A stretch of DNA of 14,851 nucleotides, taken from JBAXHO01 sp037138855 (lineage in GTDB: Bacteria > Patescibacteriota > Dojkabacteria > B142 > OLB20). The number at the start of each line of letters is the position of its first letter. Positions within the stretch are counted from its first letter, which is position 1. Below, piece by piece: positions 1 through 7,111 of this stretch. The DNA lies in contig JBAXHO010000039.1 of the NCBI GenBank assembly GCA_037138855.1, forward strand, positions 1-14,851. Reading direction: 5' to 3'. The notes under the pieces were generated by a model. It did no database searches, was not told where the DNA came from, and saw only the letters and a program-made list of their open reading frames with translations. The translations under genes and the position numbers were made by a program.

Positions 1-67
1 TGACTTATCTAACGGAGGTCATTTCGGTAACAGTTTCATTTATCTAACGCATCATTCATTATCTCCT

Positions 68-95
68 TTGAAAATTTCCAATAACTGTTTATAAT
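68..95 (+). promoter_or_regulatory. Probable sigma70-type promoter of ftsK
   Basis: A TTGAAA box at 68-73 (one mismatch to TTGACA) is followed after 16 bp by a perfect TATAAT at 90-95. Transcription would start near 102, only about 7 nt before the ATG at 109, so the mRNA would be nearly leaderless. No Shine-Dalgarno sequence lies next to the ATG. The motif match is seen in the sequence; promoter activity is inferred. Confidence 0.6.
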
Positions 96-108
96 TAATT
101 TTAATACT

Positions 109-2391
109 ATGTCTAGAAAAGCATATCGAAAATCAAAAAAAAGAATAACCTATGATAGTAATGAAACCAAGTCTTTATTCGGCTTGATTTTTCTTTTTCT
201 GGGTGTGTTGACTTTATTAAGTTATTTTTTAACAGGGGGGATTTTTCTTTTTTTAAAGAATTTAACTGGTACTGCGACAATTTTTTTGACGATTTTATTA
301 TTTGACCTCTGCCTTTATTTATTTCGGAGTAAGTTCCCTATCGCTACAGGTAGAAGCATCATCGCACAGGTTTTTTTCCTGCTTGCTTATGCTGGTTTTA
401 TCAATTCAATTTTCGGTGGTGGTTATACTTTACAGCCTTCACAGGGAGCTGAATACGGTGGTATTGTTGGATTTTATCTCTATCGGTTTCTTAGTGAAAA
501 TATTTTTTTAAATTTCACACCAGTTTTCTTTTTTGTGATTATTTTATTTTCAGTTCCTGTGGCTCTTTCCATGAGTATATCGCAGTTTATGGAGGTATTG
601 GGGAAAATATTTTTAAAAATCTGGTCATTATTTAAAAAGCCCAAAATAGAGCAGGTTGAGCGTCAAACCATGGATATCCCATTGTTGAAGCCTTCTACTT
701 TTGGTGATTTTCGTAAAAATAAAGCAAAAAGTGATGGAGTAGATCAGGCAAAGCCCATGGAAGAAGCCCGGAATGAGAAAACATCTGTTGCAGATATTTC
801 TGGTAATAAAGTTTCTGAAAAATCAGCCAATGTAGAAATCAAAGAAGTATCCCGTGAAGGAGCATTTGTTAATGAAGAATTGAAGTATCCTGATTGGAAA
901 TTACCGCCGCTTAGCTTATTAAATACGCCACAAAAAATTACTATTAAAAAGGAAGATATTAGTAAAAATGCTGATATTATTGAACAGACTTTAAATAGTT
1001 TTGGAGTCAAAGCCAAAGTGGTCGATGTACTTGTCGGTCCTTCAGTTACCCAATATGCTTTGGATATTGCTTTAGGCACTAAAGTTTCTAAGATCGCCAA
1101 TTTAAGTAATGATATGGCTTTAGCATTAGCAACTTCATCCAATTCTCTACGTATTGAAGCTCCGATTCCTGGTACTTCTTATGTAGGAATTGAAATTCCC
1201 AATGCAGAAAGAGCACTTGTGTATTCCAAGGAAATAATGAGTGGACCGGTGTTAGGTAATGCTCAAAAGTTTCAATTACCAATTGGTCTTGGTAAAAATA
1301 TTAGTGGTGAAAAACTTGCAGTCAATCTGCAAAAAATGCCGCATATCCTTGTGGCTGGTGCTACTGGTTCGGGAAAGTCAGTTCTCACTAATAGTTTTAT
1401 TGCCAGTCTTTTAATGACTAAAACTCCTGATGAGGTGAAGTTTATTATGGTCGATCCAAAACAGGTTGAACTTTCAGATTATAACGGGATTGCTCACCTG
1501 CTTACTCCTGTTATTACTGAAATGGACAAGGTATTAAATGCTTTAAAATGGGCAATTGCAGAAATGGAAAGTCGTTATACAATTTTTCGCTTAGCTAAAG
1601 TTAGAAATATTGAAGCATATAATAAATTGATGGGATTCTCTGCTTTACCTTACATTGTAATCGTCATTGATGAGATGGCGGATATGATGATGTCGACCAA
1701 CAAAGTAGAAACTGAAACTGCCATTGTCCGCCTTGCACAAAAAGCCCGAGCAACAGGAATTCATTTGATTTTAGCAACGCAAAGGCCTTCTGTAGATGTG
1801 ATTACTGGTCTGATCAAGGCCAATATTCCAGCCCGTGTCGGGATGAGCGTGACTACACAAATTGATTCCCGCGTGATTATGGACCAGATTGGCTCAGAAT
1901 CATTATTGGGTAATGGTGATATGCTTTTTAAAGACCCATCATTTGGCAAACCAGTTCGGATTCAGGGGATGTGGATGGCACCGGAAGAAATTCAACGGAT
2001 TGTACAATATATCAAAGACCAAGTTCCTGAAGTACATTACACTAAAGAAGTGATCGAGAAAAAGGTGGATCCAAAAGACGAAACCAATACTGCAGAAGCC
2101 GATAGCCTCTCTTCAGATAATCAGTTTGAAAATGCAGTTCATGTGATTGTGAATGCGCAAAAAGGGTCTGCTTCATTATTACAACGGAAATTGAGTCTTG
2201 GTTATAACCGGGCTGCCAGAATACTTGATGAATTGGAAGAGCTTGGTGTCGTGGGTGCTCCCAATGGCAGTAAGCCCCGCGATGTTTTGATTACTGATGC
2301 CGATGCTTTTTTAAATTCCCTCAAAGGTAAACCTCCAGAGCCTTCAGAAATCGCAGATACAGAAGATGAGTTTGAGGACGGCAGTGTTTAA
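109..2391 (+). CDS. ftsK: DNA translocase FtsK/SpoIIIE
   Basis: This is a membrane-anchored, ATP-driven double-stranded DNA pump that moves chromosome ends through the closing division septum. The 760-residue protein has four or five hydrophobic segments between about residues 23 and 155, then a charged linker to about 260. The alpha/beta motor domain follows, with Walker A GATGSGKS at 417-424 and Walker B IVIVIDE at 516-522, plus the typical LATQRPSVDVITGLIKANIP stretch. The C-terminal winged-helix gamma domain lies at about 670-745 (ENAVHVIVNAQKGSASLLQR onward); in the family it reads polar KOPS/SRS DNA sites. Length and domain order are those of a complete chromosomal FtsK, not a plasmid TraB/Tra pump. 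The ATG at 109 is the first in-frame start and sits just after a good promoter, without a Shine-Dalgarno sequence. It appears monocistronic: the next gene has its own promoter candidate. Confidence 0.97.
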   Translation: MSRKAYRKSKKRITYDSNETKSLFGLIFLFLGVLTLLSYFLTGGIFLFLKNLTGTATIFLTILLFDLCLYLFRSKFPIATGRSIIAQVFFLLAYAGFINSIFGGGYTLQPSQGAEYGGIVGFYLYRFLSENIFLNFTPVFFFVIILFSVPVALSMSISQFMEVLGKIFLKIWSLFKKPKIEQVERQTMDIPLLKPSTFGDFRKNKAKSDGVDQAKPMEEARNEKTSVADISGNKVSEKSANVEIKEVSREGAFVNEELKYPDWKLPPLSLLNTPQKITIKKEDISKNADIIEQTLNSFGVKAKVVDVLVGPSVTQYALDIALGTKVSKIANLSNDMALALATSSNSLRIEAPIPGTSYVGIEIPNAERALVYSKEIMSGPVLGNAQKFQLPIGLGKNISGEKLAVNLQKMPHILVAGATGSGKSVLTNSFIASLLMTKTPDEVKFIMVDPKQVELSDYNGIAHLLTPVITEMDKVLNALKWAIAEMESRYTIFRLAKVRNIEAYNKLMGFSALPYIVIVIDEMADMMMSTNKVETETAIVRLAQKARATGIHLILATQRPSVDVITGLIKANIPARVGMSVTTQIDSRVIMDQIGSESLLGNGDMLFKDPSFGKPVRIQGMWMAPEEIQRIVQYIKDQVPEVHYTKEVIEKKVDPKDETNTAEADSLSSDNQFENAVHVIVNAQKGSASLLQRKLSLGYNRAARILDELEELGVVGAPNGSKPRDVLITDADAFLNSLKGKPPEPSEIADTEDEFEDGSV

Positions 2392-2425
2392 ATAATGATG
2401 AAAACTGAAATCTGTAAATTGCAAA

Positions 2426-2453
2426 TTGGAAATAAATATTAATAACTTATAAT
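2426..2453 (+). promoter_or_regulatory. Candidate promoter of the NUDIX gene
   Basis: TTGGAA (2426-2431) is separated by 16 bp from a perfect TATAAT (2448-2453). Transcription would begin near 2460, exactly where the heptamer array starts, so the array would form most of a leader of about 93 nt. The -35 matches only four of six positions, so the call rests mainly on the -10. Confidence 0.42.
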
Positions 2454-2458
2454 TTTTT

Positions 2459-2515
2459 ACTAGATACTAGATACTAGATACTAGATACTAGATACTAGAT
2501 ACTAGATACTAGATA
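2459..2515 (+). repeat. Heptanucleotide tandem array (TAGATAC)n
   Basis: Seven perfect copies of TAGATAC run from 2461 to 2509. They are followed by a partial copy (TAGATA, 2510-2515) and preceded by AC of another. There is no sequence divergence between copies. A run of eight T follows at 2516-2523, then two copies of a different heptamer, TTGCTAC, at 2522-2535 (overlapping the end of the T run). The array lies between the ftsK stop and the NUDIX start. Perfect short repeats of this kind can change copy number by strand slippage. Heptamer short tandem repeats are known from cyanobacteria (STRRs); whether this array is related is not known. Confidence 0.97.
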
Positions 2516-2552
2516 TTTTTTTTGCTACTTGCTACTTTTTATTTTATTTTCC

Positions 2553-3089
2553 ATGTTCGACTTTCAGATCCTCTCCTCCACGACTCGCTATCAGGGTAAC
2601 AAATTACGTTTTGATACTTTAAAATTAAAAACTCCTGAAAATAAAGTTGTTGAATGGGATCGAGTGGTGATTTCAGATATAGTTTATGCAGTTCCCATTA
2701 CCAAAGAAAACGAGGTGATTCTTGTTCAGGAATGGCGGACAGGTCCAGAAAAAGTACTAACTCAGCTGGTCGGTGCCAGATATGATGAAAACCATGCTGA
2801 AATAAGCGAAATAAAGCGGGAATTAGAAGAGGAAATTGGATTGCAAGGCGGTACTTTTACAAAATTAATTGGCAATTTGAGTAATGGACCACATCTCAGT
2901 GGCTTTAAAAGTTACTATCTGGTTGAAGATTTTACCTTGGGTAAAATAAAACGTGATGAAAATGAAATTTTAAATATTGTTAAGATTCCTTTAGATAAAG
3001 TACTCAAAAGTCTTGAACAAGATTATCTCACAACGACAGGTACTTTACTGGGAATAAAGTACACCTTGGAGAAAAAATCGAGATTCTAA
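2553..3089 (+). CDS. NUDIX hydrolase, ADP-sugar pyrophosphatase-like
   Basis: The predicted protein has 178 residues. NUDIX enzymes hydrolyse nucleoside diphosphates linked to another group; the N-terminal layout (a strand-rich region followed by VILVQEWRTG) resembles ADP-ribose/ADP-sugar pyrophosphatases, but the substrate cannot be fixed from sequence. The metal-binding core REXXEE is intact as R89-E90-L91-E92-E93-E94, followed by IGL. The conserved glycine of the box (G74) sits one residue further upstream than in the GX5EX7REUXEEXGU consensus, and the usual GE before the helix is EN. I chose the ATG at 2553. An upstream in-frame TTG at 2529 lies inside the TTGCTAC heptamers and would add an atypical hydrophobic octapeptide. 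The stop is 15 bp from the end of the convergent minus-strand gene. Confidence 0.85.
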   Translation: MFDFQILSSTTRYQGNKLRFDTLKLKTPENKVVEWDRVVISDIVYAVPITKENEVILVQEWRTGPEKVLTQLVGARYDENHAEISEIKRELEEEIGLQGGTFTKLIGNLSNGPHLSGFKSYYLVEDFTLGKIKRDENEILNIVKIPLDKVLKSLEQDYLTTTGTLLGIKYTLEKKSRF

Positions 3090-3104
3090 TATCAATTTTC
3101 TTTC

Positions 3105-4118
3105 TCATCTAGCTGGCGGTAGTGGTGTATTTGATTCAATTGGTTTATTCTGGACTTCTCTCAAATTCAAAGGTATGGGTAATTCTTTGGCTGGAGCTAA
3201 AGGATCAATAATGTTGCTAGGAGCAATTGGTGATATAGGTAATTGCATTACTGGAACAGGTTCTACCTCTCTGACTACTTGCTCTTCTAGTTTGACCTGT
3301 ATAGGATTTGTTTCTGAATTAAATTGTTTATTTTTTTTGTTTTTTCGTGGTGAGAACTTCATAAATGGCTCTAGCGGTTGAGTTTTAATGGGTTGTTTGG
3401 CATCTGTTTGTGGTATTACCATTGCAATTGCTTCTGTAATTGATATGTTTTGGCTGGTTAAATCTGCCAAAGCCTTGAAGGTATTTGCATTGATATTATT
3501 TTGGAGTGAATTTGTTCCCTGGTAAATTCCGGCAATTAAAAATTTACAGGCAGTTCGTTTGATAGGCAGATTCACTTCTTTCATAAATTGATAAACCAAC
3601 TGTGAGTATGAAATTTTTGGTTCATTGAATGTTAAAGATTTGTTAGGAGTATTTTGTTGATTGGAAATTCTCAAGATCTGGCTTGTATTTGCTAGCGCCT
3701 TTAGTGGAGCAAGATCAAAAGTGGCTTGGTCAAAAGTGATAAGTCCGGCAAAGTTTTGAAAGGAATACTTAAGTTCAAGAGGATTTTTTGGAATTGAATT
3801 CATTAGTAGTTCGATTTCAGAATGTTTTTCAAAATTCTTCCATTTTACGTCGCTGATCCAGCTATCGAAATTTTCTAATGTGACTTTGAGTTGTTGTGTT
3901 TCGTTTAAATTGGTAATTTTGAGATTCTGGAGCTGGAGATCATGAAATAATTTAGGAAGTTGAAGATCTGGAAAATAAAAAGACACTTTTTTATTAACAG
4001 CAGTTAATCCTTTGAGCAATGCATAAGCTGCTACTAGTAAGTCGATATCGGCATCTACTGGAGTGACAATTAAGAAATTATCAGAATTATTGATAAACTT
4101 GCTAAAAGTGTTTGGCAT
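3105..4118 (-). CDS. Degenerate DHH-family phosphoesterase-like protein (probable pseudoenzyme)
   Basis: This is a 337-residue hypothetical protein. Residues 14-45 (NFLIVTPVDADIDLLVAAYA onward) align without gaps to motif I of NrnA-type DHH proteins (ITTHENPDGDAIG). D24 and D26 match the two aspartates, but the histidine is P20. LITFD at 126-130 fits motif II. Where the family has DHH, this protein reads N153-Q154-Q155 (ILRISNQQN), and the later GI-x-TDTG segment reads GIYQGT (197-202), losing the aspartate. The fold is probably kept but metal catalysis probably lost. Residues from about 245 to 337 form a basic, then proline-rich, low-complexity tail. The gene is divergent from the membrane-protein/TrmB pair, with 80 bp between starts. 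The DHH relationship is my reading of motifs, not a search result; the function is unknown. Confidence 0.72.
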   Translation of the reverse strand: MPNTFSKFINNSDNFLIVTPVDADIDLLVAAYALLKGLTAVNKKVSFYFPDLQLPKLFHDLQLQNLKITNLNETQQLKVTLENFDSWISDVKWKNFEKHSEIELLMNSIPKNPLELKYSFQNFAGLITFDQATFDLAPLKALANTSQILRISNQQNTPNKSLTFNEPKISYSQLVYQFMKEVNLPIKRTACKFLIAGIYQGTNSLQNNINANTFKALADLTSQNISITEAIAMVIPQTDAKQPIKTQPLEPFMKFSPRKNKKNKQFNSETNPIQVKLEEQVVREVEPVPVMQLPISPIAPSNIIDPLAPAKELPIPLNLREVQNKPIESNTPLPPAR

Positions 4119-4198
4119 TTAATTATGTTTTAAGAGAAAAAATGCTAGAGTATGTTTAGGGCAGAAACTTATTTTTATTGTAACAGAAAAATTTTATT

Positions 4199-5872
4199 AT
4201 GATCAATTTTTCCTTGAAAAAATTTCATAAAATTTCTAGTGCATCTACGCAGAAGTACCCTACTCTCTTGATTGGTCTAATTCTTGCAGGTATTTTGGGA
4301 ATACTTGTTAGTGCCGGATTCATATTGATGATTGTTTTTGGTTTAGACAATAAATACTTTGGTAGCAGCATTACCGGGTATGTCCGTGATTCATCAGGCA
4401 AACCCTTGTCAGATGTCAGTATTCAGATACAAAATCGTTCTACAATTAGTAATGCAGACGGATTTTTTCGTATTGATGAATTAAAATATGGTGTATTTAA
4501 TATTAAGCTCGAATTAAATGGTTTTTATGTCAAAGAAGAGTCGATTAAATTAAAAAGATTCATGAACCAAAAGAATTTTCAGCTTAGTGCACAGGAATAT
4601 GGCGAAGTCACATATCAGCTGATTTTTGATAGTCAGACATTTTATACCAGTGATTTCAGCATCAGGCTCAATGATCAAGAATTACAATTGAATAAAGGTT
4701 ATCAGTTATCTACCGGCCGTTTATTAACTGGCAAGTATCAGTTTAAATTACAATCTCCTTATTATGAAGACCAGATAAAAGAAGTTAATATTTTATCTGG
4801 CAGTTTTAATGAAAATATTTATCTCGTTACTAAAGGAGATATCAAGGCTCAGATTCACGATTTTCTTACAAATGAGGCGCTGGTACCTGATCGTGTGCAG
4901 TTAAAACAAGGTGAAATATATATTGATGCACAAGCTGGAGCTATTAATCAAAATCAGCTTGATATTATTGATCTGCAAATTGGCGAGGTAGCTATTTTGA
5001 AAGTTTCCAAAAAGGGCTATCTTGATTTTGAGCAAAACATTCAAGTTGAACCTGGTGAAAACTCCTTGGGAGCAATTACTCTCGTCCCTTTAGGTAAAAT
5101 ATTAGTGATTTCACAGGAAGCAGGCAATTCAATTATTAAGGCAGTTAATTTTGATGGCTCTAGTCCTGTTGATTTAGCTCAGAAATCAGGACAATGTAAA
5201 ATTATTAAAATGAATTTACAGCAAGCTTTAGTTCAATGCACAAAGGAATTGCTGGTTATCACGATTAGTTCTGATGGAGCTCAAATACTAAACACCATTT
5301 TTCTAAATTCAGAGAAATTTACTGCAGATTATGGGGGAAATAATTTTTATCAAATTGGTACTTCTCAACAAATTATTGATCAATCTGGAGATTTTGTATT
5401 GGAAGTCAATGAAGTGATAACTAGTATTAAATATTTGAATAGTACATTATTTTTTACTACCGAAAACGCAATTTATCGTTGGAATAGTGAAAATAAAACT
5501 AGTGAAAAGCTTACAGATGGTAATTTTATAATTGTTGATAGTATGGATCAGTCTTTATTACTTCTCAATTATGCAGATGCTACTAAAAGCAATATTTGGG
5601 TTTTAAATTGTGTAACTTCAGTCAAAACAAAGTATTCTTTTCTTCCTGGTAATTACCGCAATGTACAATTTAGTTCTGATGGTTCAATTTTTTATCTTAA
5701 GCAAATTGCTGCTGATTACAATTTATATAAAAATTCTAATACCACTTCTCTACTCGATCATATTGAGCAAATGAATTTAATTCAGAATACAAAATTTCTA
5801 TTAGTCACTAAAAATACCGGGCATTTTATGTATAATATTGAAACAGGCACATTAGCCAAAATTAATCTATAA
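4199..5872 (+). CDS. Membrane-anchored protein with carboxypeptidase-regulatory-like domain and probable beta-propeller
   Basis: The 557-residue protein begins with a basic N-terminus and one strong transmembrane helix at about 22-48 without a cleavage motif, so it is probably an inner-membrane anchor with the rest outside. Residues 57-120 look like a CarboxypepD_reg/CNA-B-like beta-sandwich (SITGYVRDSSGKPLSDVSIQ, then NADGFFRIDELKYGVF). Another beta-rich PEGA-like segment follows, ending near 297 (ILKVSKKGYLDFEQNIQVEP). From about 300 to the end, repeated short strands with turns (for example FDGSSPVDL, SSDGAQIL, SSDGSIFYL) resemble a TolB/WD-like propeller. I do not recognise a named family for the whole protein; a surface-binding or scaffold role is inference. 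The downstream TrmB-like gene starts 5 bp after the stop, so the two are probably co-transcribed. No Shine-Dalgarno is visible. Confidence 0.85.
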   Translation: MINFSLKKFHKISSASTQKYPTLLIGLILAGILGILVSAGFILMIVFGLDNKYFGSSITGYVRDSSGKPLSDVSIQIQNRSTISNADGFFRIDELKYGVFNIKLELNGFYVKEESIKLKRFMNQKNFQLSAQEYGEVTYQLIFDSQTFYTSDFSIRLNDQELQLNKGYQLSTGRLLTGKYQFKLQSPYYEDQIKEVNILSGSFNENIYLVTKGDIKAQIHDFLTNEALVPDRVQLKQGEIYIDAQAGAINQNQLDIIDLQIGEVAILKVSKKGYLDFEQNIQVEPGENSLGAITLVPLGKILVISQEAGNSIIKAVNFDGSSPVDLAQKSGQCKIIKMNLQQALVQCTKELLVITISSDGAQILNTIFLNSEKFTADYGGNNFYQIGTSQQIIDQSGDFVLEVNEVITSIKYLNSTLFFTTENAIYRWNSENKTSEKLTDGNFIIVDSMDQSLLLLNYADATKSNIWVLNCVTSVKTKYSFLPGNYRNVQFSSDGSIFYLKQIAADYNLYKNSNTTSLLDHIEQMNLIQNTKFLLVTKNTGHFMYNIETGTLAKINL

Positions 5873-5877
5873 AAACT

Positions 5878-6624
5878 ATGTATATCAAAGACCTTATTGC
5901 GTCCGGGCTTTCAGAACATGAAGCGAAAATTTATTATGCACTTTTGAAATTTGGCGATGCCGGTGCCAGCGCTCTTGCCAAAAGAACTGAAATTGGCCGA
6001 ACAAATGTCTATGATTATTTGACTAGTCTGATCAACAAAGGATTAGTTACTGAAATGGAAAAAAATTCACGTCGCTATTTTACCGCAGAAGATCCCAAAT
6101 TACTTGAAGAAATTGTGAATGAGCAGGTCAGAAAGTCAAAAGATGCTGCTAATAGTATCGGGCGTTTGATGACTGGTTTGACAGAAATGTATTATAGCAA
6201 TACTAGTAAACCAATAGTTAAAGTCTTTAGTGGACTAAATGGCTATGATGCAGTTTATAAAAAAATATTTAATATCACCAAATTAGACCACATTTACCAT
6301 CTAATTCCAGATCTGGATAACTATGCCTTACCTGATCCGAAATTTCATAATCATTTGCTGCGTGAACAAGTATTTACTTTTTTGATTGCAAATCGTGGTA
6401 ATAATCTCCTGGAATTGAATAAAAGAGATGCCAGAATGTTACGCTCTACAGTGATTCTTCCCTCCCCGATTTTTGAAATTGCCAGTGAAATGATTATTTT
6501 TGCAGATCAGCTAGTATTGGGAAATTTACAAAAAAACGAATTCTTTGCCTCATATTTAAAAAATTTCGAACTGGTAAATATGCTTAAAAGTCTTCTAAAA
6601 CAGCAAATTTCAGCTGTTAACTAA
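5878..6624 (+). CDS. TrmB-family winged-helix transcriptional regulator
   Basis: The 248-residue protein starts with the typical TrmB N-terminus: YIKDLIASGLSEHEAKIYYA, then a winged helix-turn-helix with recognition helix near residues 40-50 (GRTNVYDYLTSL) and a wing ending RRYFTAEDP at about 65-73. A short coiled linker (about 74-100) follows. The C-terminal half (for example TVILPSPIFEIASEMIIFAD) matches the effector or phospholipase-D-like domain found in this family. Archaeal TrmB members sense sugars; for this protein the ligand is unknown. It follows the membrane-protein gene by 5 bp and probably shares its transcript, so it may control that operon or act elsewhere. No Shine-Dalgarno precedes the ATG. 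Confidence 0.9.
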   Translation: MYIKDLIASGLSEHEAKIYYALLKFGDAGASALAKRTEIGRTNVYDYLTSLINKGLVTEMEKNSRRYFTAEDPKLLEEIVNEQVRKSKDAANSIGRLMTGLTEMYYSNTSKPIVKVFSGLNGYDAVYKKIFNITKLDHIYHLIPDLDNYALPDPKFHNHLLREQVFTFLIANRGNNLLELNKRDARMLRSTVILPSPIFEIASEMIIFADQLVLGNLQKNEFFASYLKNFELVNMLKSLLKQQISAVN

Positions 6625-7111
6625 TAGATTTCTTCTTTCATTTTTTAAATCTTTATCCAAATATCCGTGAAACGCTTTTATTTTTGATGTAAAAAATACA
6701 TCTATTATTTCCTTCGTTTAGCTTTACTATCAAGGCAATTCAGCAATATGTCAAAATATTGTAAATTTAAAAATGTCTGGTTTCCTTGAAACCCTTGAGC
6801 TTAAAGGGTTTGGAACACGTGAAACGGAAATTTTGCGTTCCAATACAAATTTTTCTCAATATTGTTGATAGTTAATCACTTTCGTCACTTCTCGTATCTT
6901 TTTAATTAATTCCATACTCTTTTCAAAATTTTAACCTTTTATTTTAAATCAGCTGAAGTTAATTTCGAATATGCACACCAGATTTAAAATCTCAGGCTAT
7001 TATAGCTACAATTATTAGTTATAAAGTCGATAGTTTATCGACTTTATCCTCAAATTTAAGAAATTTTTAAGAATTGTGAGTTATGCTTTTAATTCAAATA
7101 AAATATTTATT
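6625..7111. other. 487-bp noncoding region rich in inverted repeats
   Basis: No convincing ORF, tRNA, tmRNA, RNase P or SRP RNA signature was found. The region holds several structures. GATGTA/TACATC (6686-6691/6697-6702) is a small hairpin. CGTGAAACG occurs twice (6666-6674, 6818-6826). AAACCCTT/AAGGGTTT (6789-6796/6804-6811) makes an 8-bp stem. GGAAC (6812-6816) can pair with either TTCC at 6782-6785 or GTTCC at 6837-6841, giving alternative folds. A perfect 12-bp palindrome at 7021-7047 is listed separately. It could encode a small structured RNA or a long regulatory region for comM; neither is proven. Confidence 0.5.
7021..7047. promoter_or_regulatory. Perfect 12-bp inverted repeat upstream of comM (possible operator)
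   Basis: ATAAAGTCGATA (7021-7032), a 3-nt spacer GTT, and its exact reverse complement TATCGACTTTAT (7036-7047). It lies 64 bp before the comM ATG. No T-run follows, which argues against an intrinsic terminator. Its position and perfect symmetry fit a repressor site; the binding protein is unknown. Confidence 0.6.

Noticed and set aside
2..94. Open frame running in from the left edge to a TAA at 92-94
   Set aside because: Only 30 codons, overlapping the ftsK promoter, with no recognisable sequence; it cannot be judged without the left flank.
109..2391. Conjugative or plasmid-type FtsK pump
   Set aside because: The N-terminal membrane domain and C-terminal gamma winged helix are those of a chromosomal FtsK/SpoIIIE, and no mobile genes are nearby.
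2459..2515. CRISPR array
   Set aside because: The units are 7 bp with no spacers, and no cas genes are nearby; it is a simple tandem repeat.
2529..2552. TTG start for the NUDIX gene
   Set aside because: It lies within the TTGCTAC heptamers and adds a hydrophobic octapeptide not expected in this family; ATG 2553 is better.
7076..7111. GTG start giving ComM 12 extra residues
   Set aside because: The extra residues match nothing in the family, whereas ATG 7112 yields the typical N-terminus (MISKIYSIALVGIDG).
6625..7111. tRNA, tmRNA, RNase P or SRP RNA gene
   Set aside because: None of the conserved sequence signatures I know for these RNAs is visible.
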